A stretch of 64,000 nt of DNA. It comes from Muscardinus avellanarius. Its lineage: Eukaryota > Chordata > Mammalia > Rodentia > Gliridae. Under the pieces are notes generated by a model. The model worked only from the letters and a program-made list of their open reading frames with translations, ran no database searches and had not been told where the DNA came from. The stretch covers positions 150,369,849 to 150,433,848 of the forward strand of contig OY726560.1 in assembly GCA_963383645.1 (NCBI GenBank). Reading direction: 5' to 3'. The first letter of the stretch is position 1; each line of letters begins with the position of its first letter. Both the position numbers and the translations under genes were made by a program. This document shows, one piece after another, positions 53,780 through 63,638 of the stretch.

Positions 53780-54535
53780 GAAACTATCATATATTTATAT
53801 ATTTATTTTTCAGAAAAAAAATCTATCCTAATATGGAATATGGACTTTAGGTACCCACATCGATCTTGAAAAAGAACTAAGCTAGAAGATATATATTTTC
53901 TGATTTCAAACCATATAGAGTTACAATAATTAAAACAGTGTAGTACTATTCTAAAGGCAGATATATAAACCATTGGAGTTAAATAAAAGCCCGGACCTAA
54001 ATTCTTCCCTATATTGTCGTTATTTTTGACAAGGTTTCCACGAACATTTGGTGGTAGAAATAATAATCTTTTAACTAAATATTGTTGAAACATAATAATT
54101 ACATGGAAAAGAATAAAATTGGACCCTTACCTAATCCCCTATACAAATATTAACTCAAAATAGATAAAAGACCTAAATATAAATCTTAAGACTATAAACT
54201 TTTAGGAGAAAATCTGGGTCATTAAACCTCACAACATTGAAATTGGCAGTGATTTCTTGGATATGATTTCAATGGCACAGGCAACAGAAGAATATACAAA
54301 CTCCCTAAAAAATAAAAGAAAATATTGTATATCCAAAGACAATGTAAACAGAGTTAACAGTTACTAATAGAGTGGGATAAAATATTTCCAAATGCTATAT
54401 CTGAAGGTATATTAATATTCCAACTAGAAATCCTAAAAATTAACAACAATAAAGGCAAACAATACCCTTTAGAGATAGGTAACAGACTAACATAAATAAT
54501 GAATCTCCACAGATAACCAATCTTAGTTGTCTGTT
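53780..54535 (+). mobile_element. antisense-to-element L1 ORF2/3' fragment in copy 2
   Basis: Same fragment and same junctions as at 51040-51745 in copy 1, for example ctccacagataaccaatctt beside the ORF1 end. Identical junctions in both copies show the chimera predates them. Confidence 0.75.
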
Positions 54536-54555
54536 GGATGGAAAATCTTGTTTCT

Positions 54556-55485
54556 CTAGTTCTGATGTGTGTTACCTATTTCTTCTTTGTAGTTAATCTC
54601 TTTGAGTATTTTCTCTAGTGCTGGTTTTGAAGACATAAATTCCTTCAGTTTCTGTTTGTCATGGAAGCTTCTTATTTCTCCATCTAATTTGATAGAAAGT
54701 TTTGCTGGGTAGGAAATTTTTGGCTGGAAGTTGTTTTCTTTCAAAATTGGGAATATGTTACTCCAAGCCCTTCTGGCTCTCATGACTTGGTTTGGGAAGT
54801 CTGGAGTGATTCTAATTGGTTTGCCTCTGAATGTCACTTGGCCCTTTGCTTTTGTTGCCTTTAAGATTCTCTGCTTGGCTTCCACATTGGTCATTTTGAC
54901 AATTATGTGGCGTGGGGATCCTCTTCTCCGATCCTGTCTAAAGGGAGTTCTATAAGTTTCCTGGACCTGCGTATCGACCTCTTGCTCTATGTCTGGAAAA
55001 TTTTCTGCTATTACTTCCTTGAAGAGATTGTTGATCCCTTTAGTTTCACTCTCTTTTCCCTCCTCTATTCCAATTATTCTTAGGTTAGCTCTCTTAAGAT
55101 GGGCCCATATTTCTTCAATATCAGATTCCTGCTGTCGGATATTTTTTCTTAGATTAGAAACTATGCGTTCATTTTTGGAATGATCATCTTCTAAGAGCGA
55201 GATTCTGTTCTCCATGTGTTCTAATCGGTTGTTTGTGCTTTGAATTGAGGCCTTTACTTCATTAATTGCATCCTTTATCTCTTTTTGGCTCTCTCTGAGT
55301 TCTTTTTGAAGCACCTCTATTATTTCTACAGTTATTTTCCTGATTTGATCTTCTAGAAATCTCTGATTTTCTGTTTTATCGGGTTCTGATGTTGTGGGGT
55401 TGTGGGCATTCATTGCTCCAGTATTATTCCTCTTTCCCATGATTTCGGAAGTTTGTGCCTTCTCTGGGTTCTTCCCTTGGGTCAC
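54556..55485 (-). CDS. LINE-1 ORF1 protein (ORF1p), 309 aa, C-terminally shortened
   Basis: Same domains as the copy 1 protein: coiled coil (about 46-130), RRM-like (about 133-212) and C-terminal domain (about 216-292). It differs at about 19 of 309 positions, mostly in the coiled coil, for example DEQSKNEC versus DDHSKNER near 100-106. A CAG-to-TAG change right after THQN removes the last 11 residues seen in copy 1. These lie beyond the C-terminal domain, so the fold may be unaffected. Framing is intact throughout. No sense ORF2 is present. Confidence 0.92.
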   Translation of the reverse strand: MTQGKNPEKAQTSEIMGKRNNTGAMNAHNPTTSEPDKTENQRFLEDQIRKITVEIIEVLQKELRESQKEIKDAINEVKASIQSTNNRLEHMENRISLLEDDHSKNERIVSNLRKNIRQQESDIEEIWAHLKRANLRIIGIEEGKESETKGINNLFKEVIAENFPDIEQEVDTQVQETYRTPFRQDRRRGSPRHIIVKMTNVEAKQRILKATKAKGQVTFRGKPIRITPDFPNQVMRARRAWSNIFPILKENNFQPKISYPAKLSIKLDGEIRSFHDKQKLKEFMSSKPALEKILKEINYKEEIGNTHQN

Positions 55486-56215
55486 TATGACTTCACTTAA
55501 GGTGCTCTGGATCTCGAGTCAGTAGTATCTCAGACCCCACTACTCCTTTACTGGGTTGTATCACAGAGTCTCCGACCCAGAGAGTCGATAGAGGCTGCTT
55601 TAGACCGTGGGGGGTGCCAGGTTGCACGTTCTCCTATGGTGTGATATCACTGCCACCGCCCCTCTCCCACTGGGTCAAGTCCCAGTGAGTACAGTACTGG
55701 GATTTCTCCGCTGTGGCCCGTAATTTGACTCACTGTTCTTGAGTACGCAGATGTAGCTGTAGTGAATTCGGTGCTGCTGCCACCGGTGGCAATATGGCGC
55801 CGCTGCTACGCCCTCGGCTGTTGGGCTGGCGTTTTTTTTTTTTCTTGGTTTTGATTTCCACTCTGAATCCCTGCAGCGTGTGTTGAGCTCAGACACTGGG
55901 AGCTTTAGATGTCCTCTGCGCCGAGAAATCCCGCCTGGCTGTTCCGCAGCGGCTCCCCTCGGCTTGCTGTGGCCGTCCCGTGAATTCGCCGGCAGTATGG
56001 CGCTGCTGCCGCGTCTGCCGCGTCCTCGGGCTTGAGGATCTCCTCTGTGGCTCTGTTCTCAGTCCGCTTTCTCTCTGGAGCCTGGTGATTTTTTTTTGTT
56101 TCTCTGGTGATGTTGTTTTCTGGCTTTGAAAGGCGCTGATTTTGTGGTAATGGATATTTGTTGTTAGCGGGGCTCTTAAGCCCCGCTTTTCTCGGTCGCC
56201 ATCTTCCCGGAAGTC
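55486..56215 (-). promoter_or_regulatory. half-L1 5'UTR with internal promoter, copy 2
   Basis: As in copy 1, with a YY1-type gccatctt at 56198-56205 close to the 5' end and a perfect inverted repeat agcggggct-ctta-agccccgct at 56166-56187. Two atggcgc boxes at about 55794 and 55997. Confidence 0.6.
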
Positions 56216-56226
56216 CTCTAGTCCTT
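56216..56226. repeat. target-site duplication, right copy
   Basis: ctctagtcctt, matching 50548-50558. Confidence 0.8.
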
Positions 56227-57249
56227 GATCATGGTGACTGTCCAGCCATGAGGCATGAGCTGAGTCAGGCCAGTGGAATTCAGCCCTGGGATTTTTGCCA
56301 AGACTGTCAGAGAAGCGGCATTATCTTTCCACTGGGGCTCTGAAGCTGATGGACAGCAGCCTGGATCTGCAGGTGGCCTTCTCTGCTGAGCAGGTGGCGC
56401 ATGTGCCAGGAGGGAGCCGGCCTTGAGGACAGGGGCGCTGAGAGATGCAGAGGGCAGGGTCCTAATGATCTTATTTGAGCCCCTGGATCCAGCCATGACT
56501 GAAGCCAGGATCCGTCTTGAGCCTCCCAGTTCTAACAGCCAGTCAGGTTTCCTTTTTGTTTGTCTAAGGTTTTCTGTCACTTGCAACTAAGAGTCCTCAA
56601 TAAGGCTCCTAGATTCCCAGCTTCCCTCTGATTAACTGGGCACCTTCAGAGAGGACATACCCGTGCATGGGAACACTGGTGACTTTCTTGAGGGGCTGAG
56701 ACCAGAACTAGGTTGCCTGACTTTCGGGCCATTCTCTGTATGACACGCTGCCTCCCTCCCCTGCCTGAGGTCCAGCATCGCACCGCAAAGCTGCCCACCC
56801 ACCAACATTCCAGGGCCCAGGGACCAGCTAAGGTCCAAACAGAGCTGTCCCCATGGCAACCAGGGCAGCCGCTGCCTCAAGCCTGAAGAGGGGTTTTCAA
56901 CCCAAAGATAATCGAGAGCCAGTAGGAACCGAGGGACAAGGCCAAAGGTAAGAGCCCGGGGTCAACTCCACTCTGTCCTTGACTCGGCCTCTGCTGCTGG
57001 GGGCAGCCTCAAGCTCCCAAGCCACTGGGCCAGGGGCCACATTATTTGCCTACGATGGACTTAACTTCCTTGGGTCCTCACACTGGCCTGGGATAGGTAG
57101 TTTACTCCAAGAGTGACAGAACATATCTGCCCACGGTGGCAATTACCAGCTATCATCCTGAGGTCATGATGTAGAGAGCATGGTTGAGAAATCCTGAAAA
57201 TAACCTTCCTCATTTTTTTAAGCTAATTTTTTGCTATTGATATTTTTTC
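56227..57249. other. unassigned sequence
   Basis: No gene recognised. An RFX X-box-like motif (ccatggcaac, 56853-56862) is the only noteworthy site. Open frames to 122 codons are featureless. Confidence 0.35.
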
Positions 57250-57540
57250 TCTTATTTGTGGTACTGGGGATTGAACCCAGGGGCATTCCATCCCTAAGAT
57301 AAACCCCCCCCCAGCCCTATTTTATTTTTTTATTTTGAAACAGTGTCTCCTGCTAGGGATGTAGTTCAGTGACAGAGTGCTTGGCTAGCATGCTCAAAGC
57401 CCTGGATTCAATCCCCAGCACCACCAAATAAAAAAGAAAAAATAGGGTCTTACTAGGTTGCCAAGGATGTCCTCAAACCTGCGGTCCTCCTGTCTTAGAC
57501 TCCCAAGTACTGGGATTACAAGCATGTGCCCTCATACCCA
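57250..57540 (-). mobile_element. B1-dID SINE split by an ID element
   Basis: dID complement at 57256-57325 and B1 complement at 57445-57540 (gggattacaagcatgtgccc). gaaacagtgtct and aaatagggtct on the two sides of the insertion are a diverged TSD. Confidence 0.88.
57350..57440 (+). mobile_element. full-length ID SINE (tRNA-Ala-derived)
   Basis: gctagggatgtagttcagtg, gacagagtgcttggctagca, tgctcaaagccctggattca, atccccagcacc then A-rich tail. It keeps the tgcttggctagcatgctc block that every dID here lacks, so it is a true ID element. Box A and B promoter elements are visible but somewhat diverged. Confidence 0.88.
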
Positions 57541-57775
57541 GTTTTTTGTTTTTGTTTTTGTTTTTGTTTTTTTTTGCGGTACCAGGGATGGAACCCAGGG
57601 GCATTCTTCCTCCAAGCTACACCCCCAAATTTATTTTTTATTCTTTATTTTGAAACACGGTCTCACTAAGTTGCAGAGGGCCTCACTGAGTAGCTGAGGC
57701 TGTCTGAGAACCGCGATCCTCTGGTCTCAGACTTCCAAATGCTGGGATTACAAGCGTGTGCCACCACGCCCGACA
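57541..57775 (-). mobile_element. B1-dID SINE
   Basis: (GTTTTT)n tail complement, gcggtaccagggatggaacc, then ctgtctgagaaccgcgatcc and gtgccaccacgcccgac. Subfamily with the gcggttc-type linker. Confidence 0.92.
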
Positions 57776-58077
57776 TACTGATTGATTTATAATTCTGCTA
57801 TATTGTGATTTGACAATGTGGTCTGAATACAGCAGCTCCTTGGTATTTTCTGAAACTTGCTTTGGTCTAGTAAGTGATCAACTTGTGTAAATATTCCCCA
57901 TATTCTTGAAAAATATATTTTTAAATGATAAAGTAAGGTTTCTCTATGTATCGAGATTTATAAAGATCGAGATTGATAAACATGTTTTTCAAAACTTTTG
58001 TATCTCTGCTAATTTCCTGGTCTACTAGGGTTCTCATTTTTGCAAAAGTTGGGTTAAAATCTCCTATTCATATTCTA
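57776..58077. other. unassigned AT-rich sequence
   Basis: gttctcatttttgcaaaagt and similar; possibly a worn antisense L1, not secure. Confidence 0.3.
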
Positions 58078-58082
58078 AATGT

Positions 58083-58118
<36 letters not shown>

Positions 58119-58342
58119 CTGGAGACTGAACTCAGGGGCATTCTACATCTAAGCTATACCTCCAGCCCTACTTTATTTATTTATGTATTCATTCATTTAT
58201 TCATGTATTTACTTTGAAACAGGATCTCACTAAGTTGTAGAAGGCCTCATTAATTTGCTGAGGCTGATTTCAAACCTGTGAACCTCCTGTCTCAGCCTCC
58301 CCAGTACTGGGATGACAGGCACACACCACCATACCTGGCCTA
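58078..58342 (-). mobile_element. B1-dID SINE with (TG)n tail
   Basis: (TG)n(GA)n, ctgaactcaggggcattcta, an expanded (ATTT/ATTC)n joint at 58170-58210, and B1 complement to accaccatacctggcc. Confidence 0.9.
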
Positions 58343-58522
58343 TTTGTTCCTATAAATCTACTTCTGGTAAATATTTAAAATATATATTAGCTTTTGGAAC
58401 TACTCCTGTATGCTAGCTCTTTCTCGTGGTGATTCTCCATGTCCTTTGTCATTTAAGATTCTTAGTTCATCCTCTTCAGCGGTCACAGTCCCCAAATTGT
58501 AGAGAAGAAAAAAGAAGGAGCT
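58343..58522. other. unassigned sequence
   Basis: No feature recognised. Confidence 0.3.
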
Positions 58523-58705
58523 CAGCCAGACACTGGTACACACACGTGATCCCAGTACTTGGGAGGCCGAGACAGGAGGCTGGACAGTTTGAGGCCAACC
58601 TCAGCAATTTAGTGAGACTTGGTTTCAAATTTTAAAAAATAAATAAAACTAGAGGTATAGTTCCGAGGCAGAATGCCCCTGGGTTTAATCGACAGTGCCC
58701 CAAAC
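58523..58705 (+). mobile_element. B1-dID SINE
   Basis: cagccagacactggtacaca; linker reduced to one block; dID actagaggtatagttccgag. Confidence 0.85.
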
Positions 58706-58831
58706 AAAAACAAAATCGAAGTTCCAATTCCGGAGCAAAAGCTTAACTTGAATCAGCACATCAAGGAGCCAGAGCCCCTCGAGCATTTCCAGTCCAGGGA
58801 ACAGGCCGCAGCTCCTGTACAGAATGCAGCA

Positions 58832-59010
58832 CAAGCCTGGGGTGGAGACACCGGCCTGTCATCCCAGTACTTGGGAGGCTGAGACAGGAGGATCACAGAT
58901 TCGAGACCAACCTCAGCAACCTAGCCAGACTTTGTTTCAAAATAAAAAGATAAAAGGACTAGGGGTGTAGCTCGGAGGTAGAATGTCCTTGGGTTCCATT
59001 TCCAGTTCCA
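58832..59010 (+). mobile_element. B1-dID SINE
   Basis: gcctggggtggagacaccgg start is decayed. dID gactaggggtgtagctcgga, ending ccatttccagttcc. Confidence 0.85.
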
Positions 59011-59041
59011 CAAAAAAAGGAAGGAAGGAAGGAAGGAGAAA

Positions 59042-59102
<61 letters not shown>
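59011..59102. repeat. (GGAA)n(GAAA)n microsatellite
   Basis: Expanded tail of the preceding SINE; (GAAA)n of about 14 units. Confidence 0.97.
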
Positions 59103-59106
<4 letters not shown>

Positions 59107-60144
59107 TTTTATAACAAGCTACCCAGAATTTGGCAGATTTTGAAACATTGATTGCAGTGGTAAGCCTGCGTTCGGGCAGCTCCGTGGGAACAGCACATCT
59201 CCCGTGCTTGGCCTCAGGAGGGACAAGTCTGGCCAGGGAAGCCGCGCAGACTCCGAGGTGGGGAGCAGGACAGCGGGGGCCCCTCAGCCCCCTCCCCAAG
59301 CTTTGCGTGGCCTCCACCTGGGGCGTCTCCGCGGCGGAGCTCTGCTCGGCCAGATTTCTTATATGTTGGCTCAAGGTTCCCAAGACGGAGAGAGAGCGGA
59401 GGGAACCAGAAGGAAACTGGGTCATCTTTTGTCGCCTACTTTCAGAGTGTGAACAGCATCGCTCCTTCCACGCTTCTATTTTTTATTTCTAAGAACAGCG
59501 ACAGGAGGGAGGGACGCAGACCTTACATCTGGGCGGAGGAGTCTCATACAAAGAGAGTCTTATACAAAGAGAACGTAGATGGGCTACACCCAAGGCAGCC
59601 AAGTTTGGAAAATACAAGCCGGTCCCCTTGAGGAAGAGCCCGGCGTGCCAGCAGCACAGCCTCCCGGGTGACCTGCAGCAGGGCCGGGTCCTGGGAATCG
59701 AGAAGGGGAGATAACTAGACTTTTTAGGGTGGCTGAAGGCTGGCTTGCACCAGCAGCAGAGTAGCCGTGGCAGGGAGGATGGAGGTCAGGCACCAACTCA
59801 CAACACAGACGACCAGCCTCAAGACCCATCTGGCTACAAATACGTTGCTGTTCCCCAAAGGAAACTGACGGGTGACGGCTGCAACTTCCGTCGAATCGCT
59901 TCCATCGCAGGACGAGGCACTTTTTTTCTAATTGTAATAGAATCTTTAGCTAGGCTTTGCAGTCCATACTTCTGCTAAAACCACCCTGTGTGGACTTTCC
60001 AAATACCTAATTCGAGTGCTATGCATTTGAGGACCAGTGTGAGGGAGAGAGGAGGACTTCCACAAATCAAGAGAAAACGTGGGAAATTATTGAATTAATA
60101 CTTGGCCTTCGCCAATTTCAGATTTATCAGTGGTCCTTCGTGAC
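59103..60144. other. unassigned sequence
   Basis: No gene recognised. 59150-59450 is GC-rich with scattered CpG; open frames to 120 codons are featureless. Confidence 0.35.
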
Positions 60145-60149
60145 AATTG

Positions 60150-60231
60150 GAGACCAGTAGATGCTGTCTCAAAATAAAATAAAAAGGCCTGGAGGTGTAG
60201 TTCAGTGGTAGAGCTCAACCCCCAGCACCAT

Positions 60232-60272
<41 letters not shown>
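60150..60272 (+). mobile_element. dID SINE with short linker and (CA)n tail
   Basis: gtctcaaaataaaataaaaa, ggcctggaggtgtagttcag, tggtagagctcaacccccag; (CA)n at 60233-60271. Confidence 0.8.
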
Positions 60273-60273
<1 letters not shown>

Positions 60274-60455
60274 CTACCCTACCACGACTGAATTTATTAG
60301 ATTACCTATAGAAAAATATTTCTAATTTATTGTAGGAAGTAATTCTTTAACCGCCCACCAAATTCTTCCTATGAGGTACAAACCTCAAAACATGTTGATC
60401 AATTGATTCTTTGGGGTTTTTGTTTTCTTGTTTGTTTTATCATACAAAAGAAACA

Positions 60456-60500
60456 AAATGATTATTTACAAAATGATTATTTACAAAATGATTATTTACA
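60456..60500. repeat. 15-bp tandem repeat, three copies
   Basis: aaaatgattatttac repeated three times without interruption, just before a minus SINE; possibly a duplicated insertion flank. Confidence 0.9.
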
Positions 60501-60660
60501 AAAGAATTGAACTCAAAGGTGCTCTACCACTGAGCTGTGCCTCCGCCCTTTTCATTTTGAAACATCCTCACCGCGTGGCTGAGGCTGGCCTCGGACCTGC
60601 AATCCTCCTACCTCAGTCTTCCAAGACCTGGGATTACCGACATGTGCTACCATGCCCCGT
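60500..60660 (-). mobile_element. B1-dID SINE, old
   Basis: gaattgaactcaaaggtgct, ctaccactgagctgtgcctc (ID-like), then gctgaggctggcctcggacc, accgacatgtgctaccatgc. Confidence 0.85.
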
Positions 60661-60663
60661 GTG

Positions 60664-60700
60664 ATTCTATTCATTCATTCATTCATTCATTCATTCATAT
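60664..60700. repeat. (TTCA)n microsatellite
   Basis: About eight ATTC units. Confidence 0.95.
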
Positions 60701-60984
60701 TTGTGGTGCTGGATTCAAATTCGCTTCTAGCTCTTACTGGCTCTAAGACCTTGGTGTGTCGCACCCTCTCTCTGAGCCTCGCCCTCCACAGCTACAGGAC
60801 AGGACTGCCCATACCATTTGCCTCTCTGGATTGTTGGAAACGAGGTAACAGTGCTGGGTATGTTGCACACGGTCGTTGTTATTTAGCTAGTGGTGCTGAG
60901 AAGCAGAGCAAATAAATACAGCCGCACGGTACACAATCAGAACACAAAACTCAGTGTCAATCCTTTTGTAAGCTGTATTTTGTC
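60701..60984. other. unassigned sequence, possible MIR trace
   Basis: attcaaattcgcttctagct and gaccttggtgtgtcgcaccc may be a worn MIR; not secure. Confidence 0.3.
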
Positions 60985-61200
60985 TTTCTTTCTTTCTTTT
61001 TTACAGCGCTGAGGATGGAACCCAGGGCATTCTACCTCCGAGCTACACCCCCAGCCCAATTTTTATTCTTTATTTTGAACCAGGATCTCACTGAGTTGCA
61101 AAGGGCATCACTAAGTAGCTGCGGCTGGCTTCAAACCTGGATCCCCCTGTCTCAGCCTCCCAAATGCTGGGATTACGAGCGTGCGCCACCACGCCCAGCG
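60985..61200 (-). mobile_element. B1-dID SINE
   Basis: (TTTC)n, acagcgctgaggatggaacc to gcgccaccacgcccagc. Confidence 0.92.
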
Positions 61201-61225
61201 TATGTCTTACTTTCTTAAACAGAGT

Positions 61226-61362
61226 AAATGAGCTGGCATGATTGCACATGCCTGTAATCCTAGTGTTTGGGAGGTTGAGACAGGAAGATTGCAGGTTCTA
61301 GGACAGCCTCGGCAACGTAGCAAGACTCAGCAACCTAGTGAGACTCTGCTTCAAAATAATAA
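61226..61362 (+). mobile_element. B1-linker SINE without dID
   Basis: gagctggcatgattgcacat; linker cggcaacgtagcaagactca; ends at an A-rich run where the next unit starts. Confidence 0.85.
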
Positions 61363-61365
61363 ATA

Positions 61366-61499
61366 AGAGGCAGGCATGGAGGTGCGCGCTTGTAATCCCA
61401 GTGCTTGGGAGGCTGAGATAGTAGGATCGGAGGCTGAGAGCAGCCCAGCATGTAGTGAGACTCTCATCAGCCTAGTGAGACTCTGTTTCAAAACAAAAA
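61366..61499 (+). mobile_element. B1-linker SINE without dID
   Basis: aggcaggcatggaggtgcgc; gaggctgagatagtaggatc; ends in aaaacaaaaat. Confidence 0.85.
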
Positions 61500-61500
61500 T

Positions 61501-61720
61501 AGCCGGGCGTGGTGGTGCACACTTATAATCCCAGCATTTGGGAGGCTGAGACAGGAGGACTGCGGTTCCTGGACAGCCTCAGCTACTTAGTGAGGCCCTC
61601 CGCAACTTAGTGAGACCCTGTTTCAAAATAAAGAATTAAAAACAGGGCAGAGGGTGTAGCTCGGAAGTCAAATGCCCCTGGGTTCCATCCCCAGACCCGC
61701 AAAAACAAAACAAAAAAATA
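61501..61720 (+). mobile_element. B1-dID SINE
   Basis: agccgggcgtggtggtgcac; subfamily with ggttcctggacagcctcagc; dID gggcagagggtgtagctcgg. Confidence 0.92.
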
Positions 61721-61729
61721 AATAAATAA

Positions 61730-61818
61730 AGTAGAGCTGGGGGTGTAGCTCAAAGGAAGAATGTCACTGGGTTCAATCCCCAGTACCCCAAAAATAAATA
61801 AATAAATAAATAAATAAA
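61730..61818 (+). mobile_element. dID unit with (AAAT)n tail
   Basis: gtagagctgggggtgtagct ... caatccccagtacccc, then about eight AAAT units. Confidence 0.85.
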
Positions 61819-61960
61819 GCGGGCACAATGGTGCACCCTTTAGTCCCAGTATTTGGGAGACTGAGACAGAAGGAACCCTGTTCACAGACAGCCTCGGCTA
61901 CTTAGTGAGGCTCTTTGCAACTCAGTGAGACCCTGTTTCAAAATAAAGAATAAAAAATAA
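61819..61960 (+). mobile_element. B1-linker SINE without dID
   Basis: gcgggcacaatggtgcaccc; acagacagcctcggctactt; ends at ataaagaataaaaaataaaa. Confidence 0.85.
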
Positions 61961-61961
61961 A

Positions 61962-62151
61962 AGCCAGGCGTGGTGGCACAGGGTTGTAATCCCAGCATTC
62001 GGGAGGCTGAGACCAGATAATAGCGATTCTCAGACGGCCTCAGCTACTTAGTGAGACCCTGTTCCAAAATAAAGAATAAAAATAAAAAATAGGGCAGGGG
62101 GTGTAGCTTGGAGGTAGAATGCCCCTGGATTCCATCCCAGTACCCCCAAAA

Positions 62152-62178
<27 letters not shown>
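61962..62178 (+). mobile_element. B1-dID SINE with (AAAT)n tail
   Basis: gccaggcgtggtggcacagg; cagacggcctcagctactta; dID gggcagggggtgtagcttgg. Confidence 0.9.
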
Positions 62179-62179
<1 letters not shown>

Positions 62180-62182
<3 letters not shown>

Positions 62183-62270
62183 ATAGAGTTAGGGTGTAGC
62201 TTAGAGGTATAATGCTCCTTGGTTCAATACCCAGTAACACACACACACACACTCACACACATCAAAAAAA
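62180..62270 (+). mobile_element. dID unit with (CA)n tail
   Basis: gagttagggtgtagcttaga, ggtataatgctccttggttc, aatacccagtaac then (CA)n. Confidence 0.85.
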
Positions 62271-62442
62271 GAGTGAATGAAATTTAATATAACAGAGTTA
62301 ACACTGCCAGATCCCTGTATTGTGCCATGCACAGTGGTACCTAGCAAGGCGACAAGATGCACGCCCATCGTCACCTCCTCCGTCACCTACTGTCTGAGCT
62401 GAGAAACGCGATAAAAGTGCATGTTACAAAGTGTGACAAGAA

Positions 62443-62599
62443 AAGCCTGGGGTGATCCAGGACTTGGGAGGCTGAGACAGGAGGAGAGCAGATTTGTGGC
62501 CGGCCTCAGCAACTTAGTGAGACCCTGTCTCAAAATAAAAAATAAAATAGGGCAGGGAATGTAGCCACAGGGAAAATGCCCCGAGTTAAATCTCAGGTA

Positions 62600-62646
<47 letters not shown>
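62443..62646 (+). mobile_element. B1-dID SINE with (CA)n tail
   Basis: agcctggggtgatccaggac (head shortened); gggcagggaatgtagccaca; (CA)n at 62602-62645. Confidence 0.88.
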
Positions 62647-62648
<2 letters not shown>

Positions 62649-62816
62649 TATTGTCACTGGAGTGATTGCCATCTTCCTTTAATCTTTTTCTAGAAATTAG
62701 ACACTTCAGTAGAGTCAAATAAAGTCTCTGACACTTGGGGCTTCTCATTCCAGCCCATGAAGACCATTCTGAAGATGAGCTCGAATCATGTGTGGCCTCT
62801 GAAACAGCATGTGGAA

Positions 62817-63003
62817 GCTGGTGCAGCCGCGCAGGACTGTGATCCAGGACTTGGGAGGCTGAGACGGGAGGATTGCAGGTCCAAGGCCAGCCTCAGCAAC
62901 TTAGACCCTCAGCAACTTACTCAGACCTTCACAAACAGAAAATTAGAGCTGGGGGTGCAGCTCGGAGGTAGCATGCCCCTAGGTGCAAGCCCCAGCACCC
63001 CAG
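62817..63003 (+). mobile_element. B1-dID SINE
   Basis: gctggtgcagccgcgcagga; linker ttagaccctcagcaacttac; dID gagctgggggtgcagctcgg. Tail lost (ccccagcaccccaggggc). Confidence 0.85.
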
Positions 63004-63638
63004 GGGCTGGGGGTCAGCATGCATGCATCCCCTGGTCCTTATCGTCCACCCAGCACTCGCTCAGTCCCTCCGCTTGCTCCTAGGCCCTTCATCCCGTAGT
63101 CCTGGGCTTCTCCCACATAACAGGCACTTGCAAAATCCTGTGAGATCCAGGAACCCGACTGGGCACCGAGGGTCCCTCCTTCCAGAGCCGCTGTCTAGAG
63201 AAGGGAGCGGACAGGTAGCAGTATTCAGTCCCAGCTGGGAGCAGGAGGTACCAGGAACAAAGGCCCTCGAGACACGGCGAGGGGAGTGGCCACTCTGGGG
63301 CGCGGGCAGAGGGAGAGCCTGACAAAGAGCCTGGAAAGTCAATAAGGGTGGAGGACCGGTGTTCCGAGCACAGGAAAAGGCTTGTGCGCAGGCGCGGGGT
63401 GCGGCCTGCAGGGCTTGCTTGGCGCTGAGCTGAGGGAGGGCTGGGGCAGAGGCCGAGGCCGGAGTATTAGAATCTCATCAGGATCGACCGCCATCAAAGT
63501 TCCAGCAGGCCTAGAAAAGGTCCCAGGAGTCACCCCGGTCTCCCACCAGTGACCCCGGAGACCACAGCCCTGCTCTAAGATTCAGGAACTCAAAGTTCCC
63601 TATCAGTCTTCGGGTTCCTCTTCTACCCAAGGAACATG
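63004..63638. other. unassigned GC-rich sequence
   Basis: No gene recognised; open frames up to 99 codons overlap on both strands. Confidence 0.35.

Larger units (their letters stand above)
53466..56215 (-). mobile_element. ORF1-only chimeric L1 ('half-L1'), copy 2 (upstream)
   Basis: Same architecture as copy 1. Its 3' end has only a short A-rich tail (complement of atatttatttttaat, 53466-53480) and directly abuts the 5' end of copy 1 with no intervening host sequence. Its own 5' end at 56215 meets the right TSD. The antisense segment is longer than in copy 1 and keeps actcaaaatagataaaagac. Confidence 0.85.

Noticed and set aside
57350..57440. Possible functional tRNA gene
   Set aside because: tRNA-derived, but the cloverleaf is not maintained and an A-rich SINE tail with flanking duplication is present.
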